This document shows, in pieces, positions 8,503-18,205 of a stretch of DNA of 64,000 nt (position 1 is the first letter of the stretch; each line of letters starts with the position of its first letter). Source of the stretch: Nocardia iowensis (GTDB lineage Bacteria; Actinomycetota; Actinomycetes; Mycobacteriales; Mycobacteriaceae); contig NZ_CP078145.1 of assembly GCF_019222765.1 (NCBI RefSeq), forward strand, positions 8,680,001 through 8,744,000, written 5' to 3'. Under the pieces are notes generated by a model that was not told where the DNA came from, ran no database searches, and saw only the letters and a program-made list of their open reading frames with translations. The translations under genes were made by a program, and so were the position numbers.

Positions 8503-9171
8503 TTACTCGAGCCCCTGTTCTATCGCGTAGCGGGTGAGCTCGACCCGGTTGGCCAGCTGAAGCTTGCGCAGCGTCGCCTGGACGTGATTTTCCACGGTCC
8601 GATGGCTCAGGCCGAGACGTGCCGCGATCTGCTTGGCGGACAGGCCTTTCGCGACCATCCGCAGCACTTCGGTCTCCCGCTCGGTCAGTGCGGGGCGGTG
8701 CGGCTCGTCCGGGGCCGCTGGTGTCGTGGCCATGCGCCGATATTCGCCGAGCACCAGGCCCGCGAGCCCGGGGGTGAACACCGGCTGTCCGGCGGCGGTC
8801 GCGCGCACGGCCTCGATCAGCTCCGCCGCCGACGCGCTCTTCACCAGATAACCCGAGGCACCGGCCTTGATCGCGTCGAGCACATCGTCGCGTTCCGCCG
8901 ACGCCGAGAGCACGAGCACCCGACTGTCCGGCGAGACGCGCAGCACCTCGGCGGTGGCCTGTGCGCCGTTTCCGTCGGGTAGCTGCATGTCCATCAGCAC
9001 CACCGCGGGCCGCACCGCCGCCGCCCGCCTTGTCGCCGCGCCGACCCCGTCCGCGGTGGCGGCCACCTCGAATCCGGCCTCGGCGAGGTCGCGCGAGACC
9101 CCGTCCCGCCACATCGGATGGTCGTCCACCACCATGACCGAAATGGCCTCGGCCGCAGCGTCATCGGTCAC
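8503..9171 (-). CDS. LuxR-family response regulator (MacR-like)
   Basis: 222 residues from a GTG at 9171, with a strong AGGAGGT site upstream. Residues about 10-125 are a receiver domain: acidic pocket VMVVDDHP, phospho-acceptor Asp in VVLMDMQLPDG, and Lys in YLVKSASAAE. The C-terminus is a LuxR/NarL helix-turn-helix (LTERETEVLRMVAKGLSAKQ, then HRTVENHVQATLRKL). It lies 31 bp after the sensor kinase and forms a two-component pair with it. A response to envelope conditions is inferred from the MacRS family. Confidence 0.93.
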   Translation of the reverse strand: MTDDAAAEAISVMVVDDHPMWRDGVSRDLAEAGFEVAATADGVGAATRRAAAVRPAVVLMDMQLPDGNGAQATAEVLRVSPDSRVLVLSASAERDDVLDAIKAGASGYLVKSASAAELIEAVRATAAGQPVFTPGLAGLVLGEYRRMATTPAAPDEPHRPALTERETEVLRMVAKGLSAKQIAARLGLSHRTVENHVQATLRKLQLANRVELTRYAIEQGLE

Positions 9172-9202
9172 GGCCCACCTCCTGTTCCTCGTCTGTGCCG
9201 GG

Positions 9203-10378
9203 TCATGTTCGCGGCACCCGGAATTCCCATTCGGTGCCGAAGCCGACCCCGCCGTCGATCTCGGTGAGCAGGTCGGCGGTCCCGCCGAGCGCCCCGATCC
9301 GGCCGACGATGGACCGCGAAACCCCGAGCCGCCCTTCCGCTTCCGCCTCCGCCAACCGGCCTGGCGGGATGCCGACGCCATCGTCGCGCACGCTGATCAC
9401 CAGCTCGTCCCCCGTGTCTTCGAGCAGTACATAGGCTTTCGCGTCAGGGCCGGCGTGCAGTTCGACATTGGACAGCGCTGTCGCAACGGCCGCCGCTATC
9501 TCGGTGCCCGCCCAACGCCCGACCAGCACCGGATCACCGGGCGTCGAGACGAACACCGACGGCTTCGCGTGCACGGTCAGCAGCGGACGCAGATCGACTT
9601 CGGCGCCACCGGAATCCCCGCGATCGGCCTGTTCGCTGAGCAGCACCCGCAGCGCCACTTCCTGTTCCGCGGCGCGCTGGGCCAATTCCTCGGTGGGTCC
9701 GCCGATCTCGGTGCCGCGCCGCTTGATGTAGCTGAGCACCTGCAGCACTCCGTCGTGCACCTCGCGCGAAAGCCGTTCCCGCTCTTCGGTGGCCGCGGTC
9801 AGCCGGACCGCGCGTTCGAGCTGGTCCTGGGCACGGCGCGCGGTGTTCGCCGCCAAACCCAGCGCCAGGCCGACGGATACGAGCACCGGTACCGTGGCAT
9901 CGGTCCACACGTCCTGTCCCCACTGGTCGCGCACGGTCAGCGCGACCGACGCGATCAACGCGCCGGACAGTATCCCCGCGACGGGTCCGCGCAGGATTGC
10001 CGCCCCGATCACCGCATTGGTGGCCCACAGGGTCGTCGGCAGCGTCTGATGTCCGTGGTACCAGCCGTAATCGGCGACCAGCCGGGTCGACGCCATCAGC
10101 GCGATCACCACGACGTGGTCGCCGAACACCACCCAGACGCGCAGCCGCCGCACATCAGGAACTTGCCACTGCGACAGCATGATCGCGGACGCGCCGGACC
10201 ACACCGCCATCAGGGCGATCAGCACCCAGCTCAACCGCTGGTTCTGGTAGTAGGGCACCGACGCGATCTGCTGCCCCACCGCATACAGCAGCGTCACCAA
10301 CCGCAACGCCTGCGCGGCGCGCCACAGCGGCGTGGTCGCCACGTCGGACGACCGCGGCTCAGCGCTGCGACGCACCAT
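9203..10378 (-). CDS. MacS-type sensor histidine kinase
   Basis: 391 residues. About five or six membrane helices occupy residues 25-180. A HisKA_3 dimerisation box follows (ERLSREVHDGVLQVL, with the phospho-accepting His). The C-terminal HATPase domain shows VATALSNVELHA (N box) and VSVRDDGVGIPPGRLAEA (G1 box). This is the MacS-like NarL-group sensor of actinobacteria. It starts 5 bp after the AI-2E transporter gene, so the three genes at 8503-11637 probably form one operon. Confidence 0.92.
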   Translation of the reverse strand: MVRRSAEPRSSDVATTPLWRAAQALRLVTLLYAVGQQIASVPYYQNQRLSWVLIALMAVWSGASAIMLSQWQVPDVRRLRVWVVFGDHVVVIALMASTRLVADYGWYHGHQTLPTTLWATNAVIGAAILRGPVAGILSGALIASVALTVRDQWGQDVWTDATVPVLVSVGLALGLAANTARRAQDQLERAVRLTAATEERERLSREVHDGVLQVLSYIKRRGTEIGGPTEELAQRAAEQEVALRVLLSEQADRGDSGGAEVDLRPLLTVHAKPSVFVSTPGDPVLVGRWAGTEIAAAVATALSNVELHAGPDAKAYVLLEDTGDELVISVRDDGVGIPPGRLAEAEAEGRLGVSRSIVGRIGALGGTADLLTEIDGGVGFGTEWEFRVPRT

Positions 10379-10383
10379 CGAAC

Positions 10384-11637
10384 TCAGCCCTTCGGCCCGC
10401 CGTCATCGGATTCCGGCGCGGCGGCCGAGCCTTCCCCCGCTTCTTTCGCCAATGTCGCCGCCACATCGAACCGGCCGGGCTCCGGTTCGTCCGGTTCGGC
10501 GTCATATAGGTCCTCGCCGGTCTGTAGTTCCTCGAACATTTCCTCCGGACTGTCCGCGAGCAGCGACCGGATGGCCGTATTCATCACCGCGACGAACGGC
10601 ACCGCGAGCAGACCGCCAGCGATTCCGCCGAGCACCACGCCCGCGGTGATCGCCAGCACCACCGCCAGCGGATGGATGCTCACCGCCCGGCCGAGCAGCA
10701 ACGGTTGCAGCACATGCCCTTCCAGCTGCATCACCGCGATGATGATGCCGAGCACGATCAGCGAGGTGATCAATCCCTTGGTCACCAATGCGATGAACAC
10801 CGCAACGAACCCGGCGACGAAGGCGCCGATGATTGGGATGAACGCGCCGATGAACACCAGCGAGGCCAGTGGAAGTGCCAGTGGCACACCGAGTATGCCC
10901 AGCCCGGCGCCGATGCCGATGGCGTCGACCGCCGCGACCGCCACGGTGGCCCGCACGAATCCCACCAGGGTGCCGAACCCGAGCTGACCGGCCGTGCGCA
11001 CCCGCTCGCGCTGCGGCGTCGGCACGATCCTGGTGACGAAGTTCCAGATCTGATCGCCACCGTAGAGAAAGAAGATGAGGATGAACAAGGTCAGGAACAG
11101 GCCGGTCAACAGCTCGGCGATCACCGTCGCGGTGGTCAGCGCCCCGCTGGTGAGCCGGTCCTGATTGGACTGGATCGTCTTGACGATCTGGTCGCCCGCA
11201 TTGCGGATCTGATCGTTGCTCAGATGCGGCGGCCCGGTGATCAGCCAGTCCTGGATCTTGTGAATGCTGTTGGTGAACTCGTCGGACAGCTGCGGCACAC
11301 CGGCGACGAACTGCTCGACGACAAAGGTCATCACCCCGGCCACCAGCCCGAGCGACCCGACCAACGCGACGAACACACCGACCACCCGCGGCACCCCGAG
11401 CCGTTGCAGCCAGTCCACCAGCGGCGCGAGCAGCGCCGCCGCGAGCAGCGCGATGGCCAGCGGAATGACCACGGTCGCCAGCTTCTGCACGATCGCGGCC
11501 AGTGCGAGCGCCACCGCGAACAGGATCAGCAGTCGCCAACCCCACTCCGCTGACACCCGAACGATCGGATGCACCGAATCCGCGGCAGGCCGGGCCACGG
11601 AGGGCTTCCGCTTCGAGCTTGGCTTGGGGTCCGTCAC
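10384..11637 (-). CDS. AI-2E family transporter (PerM-like)
   Basis: 417 residues with about eight hydrophobic helices: a helical hairpin near residues 45-100 and long helices spanning residues 180-390. The segment GGIAGGLLAVPFVAVMNTAI is typical of the C-terminal AI-2E exporter/PerM domain. The tail is acidic. The GTG at 11637 is chosen because TATGCT (11650 to 11645) lies exactly 7 bp before it and there is no ribosome binding site, which fits a leaderless mRNA. An ATG at 11649 would overlap that -10 box. The substrate is unknown. It is divergent from the adenylate cyclase. Confidence 0.87.
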   Translation of the reverse strand: MTDPKPSSKRKPSVARPAADSVHPIVRVSAEWGWRLLILFAVALALAAIVQKLATVVIPLAIALLAAALLAPLVDWLQRLGVPRVVGVFVALVGSLGLVAGVMTFVVEQFVAGVPQLSDEFTNSIHKIQDWLITGPPHLSNDQIRNAGDQIVKTIQSNQDRLTSGALTTATVIAELLTGLFLTLFILIFFLYGGDQIWNFVTRIVPTPQRERVRTAGQLGFGTLVGFVRATVAVAAVDAIGIGAGLGILGVPLALPLASLVFIGAFIPIIGAFVAGFVAVFIALVTKGLITSLIVLGIIIAVMQLEGHVLQPLLLGRAVSIHPLAVVLAITAGVVLGGIAGGLLAVPFVAVMNTAIRSLLADSPEEMFEELQTGEDLYDAEPDEPEPGRFDVAATLAKEAGEGSAAAPESDDGGPKG

Positions 11638-11808
11638 CTGGCCGAGCATAACGAGCGCGGCACGGCGTTGTCCGTCCTCAGCATGCGCCGAGCCGGGTGA
11701 ATCGCGGCTCACAGTCCGCGTCCGGCCGCGCTGAGGTGTGGCGGTCGCCTAGTCGGCTGAACAGCGCCGCGCAGAGCCGCACATGATCGAAACGCTAGAT
11801 TGTTGGTT

Positions 11809-13362
11809 GTGTCAGCGCCCTTGGAAGCGGTCAAACAGACCATGCGAACGCGCTGGCCGCTGTACCTGACATCGATGCTGCTGGCCAATGCCTTCGGTGC
11901 GGTGCTGGTGTGGGCGTTCATCCAGTACGGCCTGCCCGTCCCCGAAGGATCGCAGGACGGTGCCAGGCGCACCGGCCTGCTCGTCCCTGCCCTGGTCTTC
12001 ATCACCGGCGGCCTGCTCAGCATGGCTGCGTCCGCGCTGATGCTGCGCCCGGTGATGCGCTGGCAGATGCGCGGCGGTCCACCGAGCCGCCAAGAACAGA
12101 TGGCCGCGCTACACGCCCCGCTGCGCCAGGCCATTCTGCATCTGGCGCTGTGGCTGATCGGCGGGGCGATCCTCGCCTTACTGATCATCACCGACGAGCC
12201 GAAGCTGGCGGGCGCGGTCATCGTCACCCTGTGCATGGCCGCCACCATCGTGTTCGGCTTCACCTACATGCTGGGTGAGCGCATCCTTCGCCCGGTCGCC
12301 GCGGCCGCTTTGACCGCGGGCACGTTCGACCACACCTTGACGCCGGGCGTCGGCACCAGGATGGCAATGACCTGGGGCATGGGCACTTTCGCCCCCACCA
12401 TCGCCATCGTGCTGCTGTGTATCACCCAGATCTCCTCGGACGTGAAGTTCTCCGCCCAATCGCTGGCCATCTCGATCCTGCTGCTCTGCGGCGTGGTGAT
12501 CATGCAAGCGCTGGCCCTTTCCATGCTCACCGCCTCCAGCATCTCCGACCCGGTGCGCCAGCTCAGCCAGGCCATCGACCGGGTGCAGGAGGGCGCGCGC
12601 GACGTCCAGGTCGAGGTGTTCGACGGCAGCGAGATCGGGCTGCTGCAGGTCGGCTTCAACCGGATGATGGAAGAGGCCGCCAAGCGCCGCCAGCTGCAGG
12701 AGCTGTTCGGTCAGCACGTCGGCGAGGAAGTCGCGCAGCGCGCCCTCGACTACGGCACCGAACTCGGCGGGGAAACGCGGTTCGTCGCGGTGCTGTTCGT
12801 CGACATGGTCGGTTCCACCGCGACCGCCGCCGAGCGACCGCCGACCGAGGTGGTGAGCCTGCTCAACGAGTTCTTCCGGATCGTGGTCGACGTCATCGAC
12901 CGACACAACGGCTTCGTCAACAAGTTCGTCGGCGACGCGGCGCTGGCCATCTTCGGCGCACCGCTGGACCGGCCGGATGCGCCGACCGCCGCGCTGGCCG
13001 CCGCCCGCGAACTGCGTGCGGTGCTGCGGCAAGTACCCGGCCTCGATATCGGCATCGGCGTCTCGGCGGGCCTTGCCGTCGCCGGAAATATCGGTGCGGC
13101 AAATCGTTTCGAATATACGGTGATCGGCGACCCGGTCAACGAGGCATCACGGCTGACCGAACTCGCCAAAGACCAGCCAGGACGCACCCTGGCCTCGGGC
13201 AGCGCGCTGTATTTCGCCGATGAAAGCGAGCAGGACAAGTGGGAAACCGGCGACGAGGTACAGCTGCGCGGACGGCGCCGGAAAACACTTCTCGCCTATC
13301 CGAAGGAAGGCATCGACGTGCCGGACAGTGCAGACGCCGAAACGGTGCGTTCGTTAGGCTGA
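11809..13362 (+). CDS. Membrane class III adenylate cyclase with HAMP domain
   Basis: About 517 residues from GTG 11809, where TAGATT lies 7 bp upstream (leaderless-type start). Six membrane helices fill residues 10-245. A HAMP linker follows (SDPVRQLSQAIDRVQEGA). The C-terminal cyclase domain has metal-binding aspartates in VAVLFVDMVGST and FVGDAALAIFGAP, and a late VIGDPVNEASRL motif. This is the architecture of the M. tuberculosis Rv1318c-Rv1320c group, which makes cAMP. The flippase-like gene starts 4 bp later and is probably co-transcribed. Confidence 0.92.
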   Translation: MSAPLEAVKQTMRTRWPLYLTSMLLANAFGAVLVWAFIQYGLPVPEGSQDGARRTGLLVPALVFITGGLLSMAASALMLRPVMRWQMRGGPPSRQEQMAALHAPLRQAILHLALWLIGGAILALLIITDEPKLAGAVIVTLCMAATIVFGFTYMLGERILRPVAAAALTAGTFDHTLTPGVGTRMAMTWGMGTFAPTIAIVLLCITQISSDVKFSAQSLAISILLLCGVVIMQALALSMLTASSISDPVRQLSQAIDRVQEGARDVQVEVFDGSEIGLLQVGFNRMMEEAAKRRQLQELFGQHVGEEVAQRALDYGTELGGETRFVAVLFVDMVGSTATAAERPPTEVVSLLNEFFRIVVDVIDRHNGFVNKFVGDAALAIFGAPLDRPDAPTAALAAARELRAVLRQVPGLDIGIGVSAGLAVAGNIGAANRFEYTVIGDPVNEASRLTELAKDQPGRTLASGSALYFADESEQDKWETGDEVQLRGRRRKTLLAYPKEGIDVPDSADAETVRSLG

Positions 13363-13366
13363 CCGG

Positions 13367-14455
13367 GTGACGGCCAATGGGGAACTGGCAGGGGAACCTC
13401 CTCCGCCGCCCACGGCCGGGCGCCGCCGTGGCAAATTCTGGTGGGCCAAATGGGTGCTCGGCGTCGCCCTGCTGGCCTTATTGATCGCCGAGGGCATCTA
13501 TCTGTGGCCGCGATTACACGAATCGTGGCGCAAACTCAGCGATATTCACTGGGGGTGGGTCGCCGCCTGTATTTGGCTGCAGGCATTGTCGATGAGCGGA
13601 TTCGGGCGGGTGCAGAAACAGCTACTGCACGCCGGGGGTGTCGAGGTAAGTCAGCGAAAATCTGTCGCCGTGGTCTATGGCGCCACCGCCATGTCCGTCA
13701 CATTGCCCGCGGGGCAGGTGTTCTCCACCGCCTTCACCTATCGGCAGACCCGGCGCTTCGGTGCCAGTCCGATCGTCGCCTCTTGGCAGCTGGTGTTCTC
13801 GGGTGTGGTCGCCGCGGCGGGCCTCGCACTGCTGGGGGTGGGCGGCACGCTGCTGTCCGGCGGAACCATCGGGCCGTTCAAGCTGATCCTTTCGCTGGCC
13901 GCGGTGGTCGCGCTGGTTGTGGGCGGCAACTACGTTTCGCGCAATCCCGGGTCGTTGGAAGCGCTGCTGCGCAAGGTGCTCGGCCTGGTGAACCGGCTGC
14001 GCAAGCGCTCGGCCGACCAGGGCACCAACAAACTCCGGGACGTGCTCTCGCAGTTGGAGTCGGTGGATCTCGGCAAGCGCGACGGCACCTTGGTCGGCGT
14101 GTGGGCGCTGGTACACCGGTTCGCCGACGTGGCCTGTCTCGGCGCCGCGTGTTACGCCGTCGGCGCCGATCCCCGCCTGGCCGGGCTGCTGCTGGCGTTC
14201 GCCATCGGCAAGGCGGTCGGCTCGATCCCGTTCGCGCCAGGCGGCATCGTCTATGTCGACGCGACGCTGATCTACGGGCTCACCGCGGCCGCAGGACTAC
14301 CCGCCGCGCAGGCGGTCGCCGCCGCGTTCGTCTACCGGCTGGTGAGCTTCATCCTGGTGGCGATCGTCGGCTGGATCGTGTTCCTGTTCCTGTTCCGCAC
14401 ACCGCAGGACGACGACGCCGAGTTCGAGAAGGAATTCTCCCAGCGCCGGTTTTGA
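13367..14455 (+). CDS. Lysylphosphatidylglycerol synthase TM region/UPF0104 (YbhN-like)
   Basis: 362 residues starting GTG 4 bp after the cyclase stop, probably translated by coupling. A basic Pro-rich N-terminus precedes about eight membrane helices. VAVVYGATAMSVTLPAGQVF and FAIGKAVGSIPFAPGGIVYV are characteristic of the UPF0104/AglD2 flippase-like domain also found in MprF. The catalytic lysyl-transferase domain of MprF is absent, so this is a stand-alone membrane domain with a proposed lipid-flipping role. The substrate is unknown. Confidence 0.85.
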   Translation: MTANGELAGEPPPPPTAGRRRGKFWWAKWVLGVALLALLIAEGIYLWPRLHESWRKLSDIHWGWVAACIWLQALSMSGFGRVQKQLLHAGGVEVSQRKSVAVVYGATAMSVTLPAGQVFSTAFTYRQTRRFGASPIVASWQLVFSGVVAAAGLALLGVGGTLLSGGTIGPFKLILSLAAVVALVVGGNYVSRNPGSLEALLRKVLGLVNRLRKRSADQGTNKLRDVLSQLESVDLGKRDGTLVGVWALVHRFADVACLGAACYAVGADPRLAGLLLAFAIGKAVGSIPFAPGGIVYVDATLIYGLTAAAGLPAAQAVAAAFVYRLVSFILVAIVGWIVFLFLFRTPQDDDAEFEKEFSQRRF

Positions 14456-14536
14456 ATTATCGGCCGCGTGGGCGCGAACACGCTGCGCCGCAGGTGCTTC
14501 ACATCTGGCACTGGCTGTCCCACTACGCTTGCCGGC

Positions 14537-14917
14537 GTGAAGAAACTGGTGCCGTTGCTGGTAGATGCGCTGCTGGTGATCTTGTTCTGTGCGATCGGCA
14601 GGCGTAGCCATGAGGAAGCGGTGCTCGCCGGGCTACTTCGTACGTTGTGGCCGTTCGCCATCGGCCTGGCGATCGGCTGGATCGTGGCGGTGGCCGCGGC
14701 GAGCCGGGTGTTCGGTGACGCGGGGCGCGACGCGCGGTTCGACGGAACCGCGTTGTGGCCCACCGGAATTCTGGTTTGGCTCGGCACCCTCTGCGGCGGC
14801 ATGCTGCTGCGCGTGATCAGCGGTCAGGGAACTGCGTTCAGCTTCGTCCTGGTCGCGGCCTGTGTGCTGGCGCTGTTCCTGCTCGGCTGGCGCGCGGCCA
14901 TCCAAGCCTTGAATTAA
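14537..14917 (+). CDS. DUF3054 family membrane protein
   Basis: 126 residues, starting at a GTG that has TACGCT 7 bp upstream (leaderless-type). Four membrane helices are visible, starting KKLVPLLVDALLVILF. FDGTALWPTGILVWLGT and GWIVAVAAASRVFG fit the DUF3054 family, whose function is unknown. Its stop overlaps the convergent PBP-like gene by 4 bp. Confidence 0.83.
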   Translation: MKKLVPLLVDALLVILFCAIGRRSHEEAVLAGLLRTLWPFAIGLAIGWIVAVAAASRVFGDAGRDARFDGTALWPTGILVWLGTLCGGMLLRVISGQGTAFSFVLVAACVLALFLLGWRAAIQALN

Positions 14918-16593
14918 GTCTCCGGAGCGGCCAGCGACTGGAGCATCCGCGCGGCCATTCGCGCGGTGGCGTCTCCGCTGTCCACGTCGTTGATGTGGAT
15001 GGCGAAGGCCAGGTCGCCCATGAGCGCGATGAGCCAGCCGTCCCGTCCCGCGGTCGCGCTGAAACCGCTGACATCGCGGTACATTCGCAGGCTCGCGAAC
15101 TCGGGGGCGTTGGTCGAGTCACGCAGCATGCCACGCAACCGGTCGGCGACCTCCGGCGACAGCGGGGCGAGCTGCGCGTCCGTGGTGCTCGGCCGGCCAA
15201 CCTCGATCAGCGGGCGCGGCACCTCGCCGCGGGCGATCGCGGCGGCGGCGATGGCCATCCCGAAGGGGCTGGCCAGCACCGCGTCCGAGCCGCCGCCCTG
15301 GCGCACCTGCTCGGCACTGCGGCCCGCGACCGCAAGCCTTCCGGTCACCTCGTCCAAGCCAGGTACCTTGAAGTCGATGCCGACGCCGAGCGCGGTCGCC
15401 GCCTCGGCCGCCTCCTGCACCGAAACGTCGTGCGGCGCCTTGCCTTTGCTGACGGCCGTGATGTTCCGGAACAGCTCGATATTGCCGCCGACCGGGTAGA
15501 GCCCGGTGAACGCCACCGGACCGTGTTCACTGGCCTGACTGTTCTGGGCGACCGCGACCACCGCGCCGCTGGACGGCTGGATCGCCACGATCGAGGACGG
15601 CGTCGCCGAACTCACGACCGCGTCCTCGGCGGCGCGCTGCAAGCGCTGGTCCATGGTGCCCGCGATGTCCGGGCCTGGCGGGCCCTGCACGCCGGCGAGC
15701 TGAGTGACGAAACGACCGTCCTGCTCGAAAATTTGCACACCCCAACCGGAGTGCTGCTCCTGGCTTTCCTGCTGCACTTTGCGCAGCGCGTCCAGCATGG
15801 GCGACCAGATCCGGCGGTCGGCGGAGATGAGTCGCGGCTGCTTTTCCATCACCACGCCGGGGATCGGCGCCATCGCCGGTTCCAGCAGCTCGAAGTCGGC
15901 CTCGCGCAGGTTGACCGCGACCACCGGTTTGCCCTGTGAGGTGGCCACCTGCTGCATCAGTGACGGCCCGGTGATCAGCGGCGCGACCGGTTCGATGGCC
16001 TTGGCCAGCGCGTCGGTCGAGGCGATCGGGTCGGGCATCTTCGCCGGGTCGAGCTTGATCACGTTGATGATCTGCTCGGTCATCAGCGGCTGGCCCGCGA
16101 TGTCGTTCACCCGCGGCGCGGGCGACGGCTGGGTCCGCACCAGGCGCACGGTGCGGTTGTGGTCGAGCTGCGGCATGACGATCGCCGGGTCCCAGGAGAT
16201 GCGCCAGCCGATGGCCAGCTTGCGCACGTTGCCCTGCAGGCTGTAGTTCCAGTTCTTGTTCTCGCCGAAGTTCCAGTCGGCGTTCATGCTGAAGATCGCC
16301 GCTTCGGAGTCGAGGCCGATGAATTGCGTCTTCTTGTAGTCCACCTTGCCCGGCTGCAATCCGGAAAACATTTGCTTCAGGGTTGCCGAAGCCGCCGAGG
16401 GGTACGACGTGAGCTCCGAAGCCCTGGTGTAGTCCTGCTTGTCCAGCAGCTCGGTGAAGCGCTCGACGACAGCCTCGGCCTCATTCTTGCTCTCGTGTAT
16501 CCCGCACGATCCCATCGCGATCGCAAGCGCCGCCACTCCCATGAGTGCCATAGCGCCCCGGACGCGAAAGCGGCGGGATCCCCACACATCCAT
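14914..16593 (-). CDS. PBP-like lipoprotein, NTF2-like N-domain, catalytic motifs lost
   Basis: About 559 residues. An N-terminal signal with lipobox-like MGSCG is followed by a MecA-type NTF2-like domain (EAVVERFTELLDKQDYTRAS), a PBP dimerisation domain and a transpeptidase-like C-terminal domain. It resembles M. tuberculosis Rv2864c. The SxxK nucleophile motif expected after YP-G is replaced by GGNIE, with Gly near residue 370 and Glu three positions on. No SxN motif is evident. The KTG strand is changed to SATAGRDGW, although the flanking GDLAFA is conserved. The fold therefore appears retained while acyl-transfer is lost. It may act as a scaffold or as a sensor of peptidoglycan or beta-lactam. 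It overlaps DUF3054 tail to tail by 4 bp. Confidence 0.87.
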   Translation of the reverse strand: MDVWGSRRFRVRGAMALMGVAALAIAMGSCGIHESKNEAEAVVERFTELLDKQDYTRASELTSYPSAASATLKQMFSGLQPGKVDYKKTQFIGLDSEAAIFSMNADWNFGENKNWNYSLQGNVRKLAIGWRISWDPAIVMPQLDHNRTVRLVRTQPSPAPRVNDIAGQPLMTEQIINVIKLDPAKMPDPIASTDALAKAIEPVAPLITGPSLMQQVATSQGKPVVAVNLREADFELLEPAMAPIPGVVMEKQPRLISADRRIWSPMLDALRKVQQESQEQHSGWGVQIFEQDGRFVTQLAGVQGPPGPDIAGTMDQRLQRAAEDAVVSSATPSSIVAIQPSSGAVVAVAQNSQASEHGPVAFTGLYPVGGNIELFRNITAVSKGKAPHDVSVQEAAEAATALGVGIDFKVPGLDEVTGRLAVAGRSAEQVRQGGGSDAVLASPFGMAIAAAAIARGEVPRPLIEVGRPSTTDAQLAPLSPEVADRLRGMLRDSTNAPEFASLRMYRDVSGFSATAGRDGWLIALMGDLAFAIHINDVDSGDATARMAARMLQSLAAPET

Positions 16594-16990
16594 GTCGCCC
16601 ACTCTTCACTCTTGTCACTCCAGTAACAAGACCACCGTACCTGAAAAAGACCTGTCTGCGGTGCCTACGCCGCAAGGATATTACCCATGCTCAGCATCTC
16701 AATTGTGCCCGAAATCTCCCATCTCGGGGGACCCATCATGATCGTTGTCCAGTGCTGCGGCGACAACCGGCGCCGCTACCGTACCGGGACCCCACGCAAA
16801 GTTGTGCGCTTACTGCCTTACTCGGCGTTTCGGATCAGTGAGTACCCAGAGCCAGCGTCGGCGAACCGCAAATCACTCCCGTTAACCAGCGACGAACTCT
16901 GTTCGCACAGAGCGGAACCATTGACCTCGTTTGCGACGTAATCTTGTAATCACTGCAAGTAACACTGAAGAGTAAGTAGGTGATCTTCAC
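16594..16990 (+). promoter_or_regulatory. Noncoding region with a promoter for the gene at 16991
   Basis: No protein-like frame was found in these 397 bases. TTGACC (16921-16926), an 18-bp spacer and TGTAAT (16945-16950) form a good sigma-A-type promoter reading rightward, about 40 bases before the start codon. A small dyad, CTTGTAATCACTGCAAG, overlaps the -10 region. No promoter for the PBP-like gene could be assigned. Confidence 0.5.
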
Positions 16991-17590
16991 ATGAGGCACA
17001 CACACCGGGGACGGGGCTTCGGACGACCGGGCGGCTGGCAGCAAGCCGACCTGCCGGATCCCGCGGACGTGCCGGATTGGTTCGCGGGCAGGTTGCCCGA
17101 GGACTGGTTCACCGGCCAACCCGTCATCGAGATCGACCGGGACGAGATCGTCGTCATCGGCGAACTGCCGATCCCGCAGCCGGAGAAGACACCCGTGGAA
17201 GGCGACGCGGACGCGCCGACCGAGGAAGTTCCGCGGGCAACCAAGGAGGGTGCCGTCTCGCGGTTCCGCGAGTCCACGCGCCCGGCCCGCATGCGGATCG
17301 CCGACGAGGCACAGCGCCGTTACGGACGCAGCGTCGCGTGGGGTGTGTCGGTGGATGGCGAGCGGATCATGTTCACCCACTTGGCGGTCCCCGTCATGAC
17401 CCGGCTGCGCCAGCCCGAACGCAAGGTGCTCGACACCCTGGTCGACTCGGGCGTCGCGCGCTCCCGTGCCGACGCGCTGGCCTGGACCGTGAAACTGGCG
17501 GGCAAGCACGCGGAATCCTGGCTCGAGGAACTGCGCGACGCCATGCGCAAGGTGGACGACCTGCGCTCGGAAGGACCGCAGGGTCTCTAG
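16991..17590 (+). CDS. Conserved actinobacterial hypothetical protein
   Basis: 199 residues, soluble. The basic N-terminus is followed by [12 protein letters not shown], an acidic beta-strand segment ([15 protein letters not shown]) and a charged linker. The C-terminal helical half begins [20 protein letters not shown] and includes [20 protein letters not shown], which resembles the DNA-free helical part of ribbon-helix-helix-like or IPT proteins. I do not assign a family function. It ends 16 bp before aroQ, suggesting a shared transcript, although aroQ has its own leaderless-type signal. Confidence 0.72.
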   Translation: MRHTHRGRGFGRPGGWQQADLPDPADVPDWFAGRLPEDWFTGQPVIEIDRDEIVVIGELPIPQPEKTPVEGDADAPTEEVPRATKEGAVSRFRESTRPARMRIADEAQRRYGRSVAWGVSVDGERIMFTHLAVPVMTRLRQPERKVLDTLVDSGVARSRADALAWTVKLAGKHAESWLEELRDAMRKVDDLRSEGPQGL

Positions 17591-17606
17591 GGCTAAAGTT
17601 GCGTGC

Positions 17607-18047
17607 ATGTCCGCACCCGGCCCGATCCTGGTCCTCAACGGCCCGAACCTGAACATGCTCGGCACCCGACAGCCGGAGGTTTACGGGTCCGCGACGCTCG
17701 ATGACGTGGTCGAACTCTGCAGGCAGACCGCGCACCGCTACGGCCGCGAGATCGCCGCCTTCCAATCCAATTCCGAAGGCGCCCTGATCGATCGGATCCA
17801 CCGTGCCTGCGGCGTCGAATCGGCCATCGTGATCAACCCCGCCGGCCTGACCCACACCTCGGTGGCGCTGCGGGACGCACTGGTGATCCCAGAAGTCCCC
17901 ATCGTGGAGGTGCACATCAGTAATGTGCACGCCCGGGAGGAGTTCCGGGCCCACTCCTACATCTCCCCCATCGCCACCGCGGTGGTCACCGGGATGGGCA
18001 TTCAGGGCTACGCGGCGGCAATCGAATTCCTGGTGCGCTCAGCTTGA
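17607..18047 (+). CDS. aroQ: 3-dehydroquinate dehydratase, type II
   Basis: 146 residues, the usual length. It dehydrates 3-dehydroquinate to 3-dehydroshikimate in the shikimate pathway, as a cytosolic dodecamer. Motifs are complete: [18 protein letters not shown] (active-site Asn and the lid Arg and Tyr), [31 protein letters not shown] and [15 protein letters not shown]. There is no ribosome binding site. TAAAGT (17594-17599) lies 7 bp before the ATG, suggesting a leaderless transcript. It is not next to other aro genes here. Confidence 0.96.
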   Translation: MSAPGPILVLNGPNLNMLGTRQPEVYGSATLDDVVELCRQTAHRYGREIAAFQSNSEGALIDRIHRACGVESAIVINPAGLTHTSVALRDALVIPEVPIVEVHISNVHAREEFRAHSYISPIATAVVTGMGIQGYAAAIEFLVRSA

Positions 18048-18205
18048 TCCGCTCGGCCCGGGTGATGCCATCGTCAACCTGGTCCGAAAGCACCTACATC
18101 GCACCCATACGGACCATTTTGAGGTCCAAACGGCCAGCCGTGCACAAATAGTCGGCAATTGCGGACGCGGAGTGCAGGTTTGGAGGTCGGGGTGGGCCGG
18201 TGGGG

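Noticed and set aside
8867..10987. 706-codon plus-strand frame across the two-component genes
   Set aside because: It spans parts of three minus-strand genes and is low-complexity.
18048..18205. Possible terminator or small gene between aroQ and the nitroreductase
   Set aside because: No convincing stem-loop and no protein-like frame were found in this stretch.
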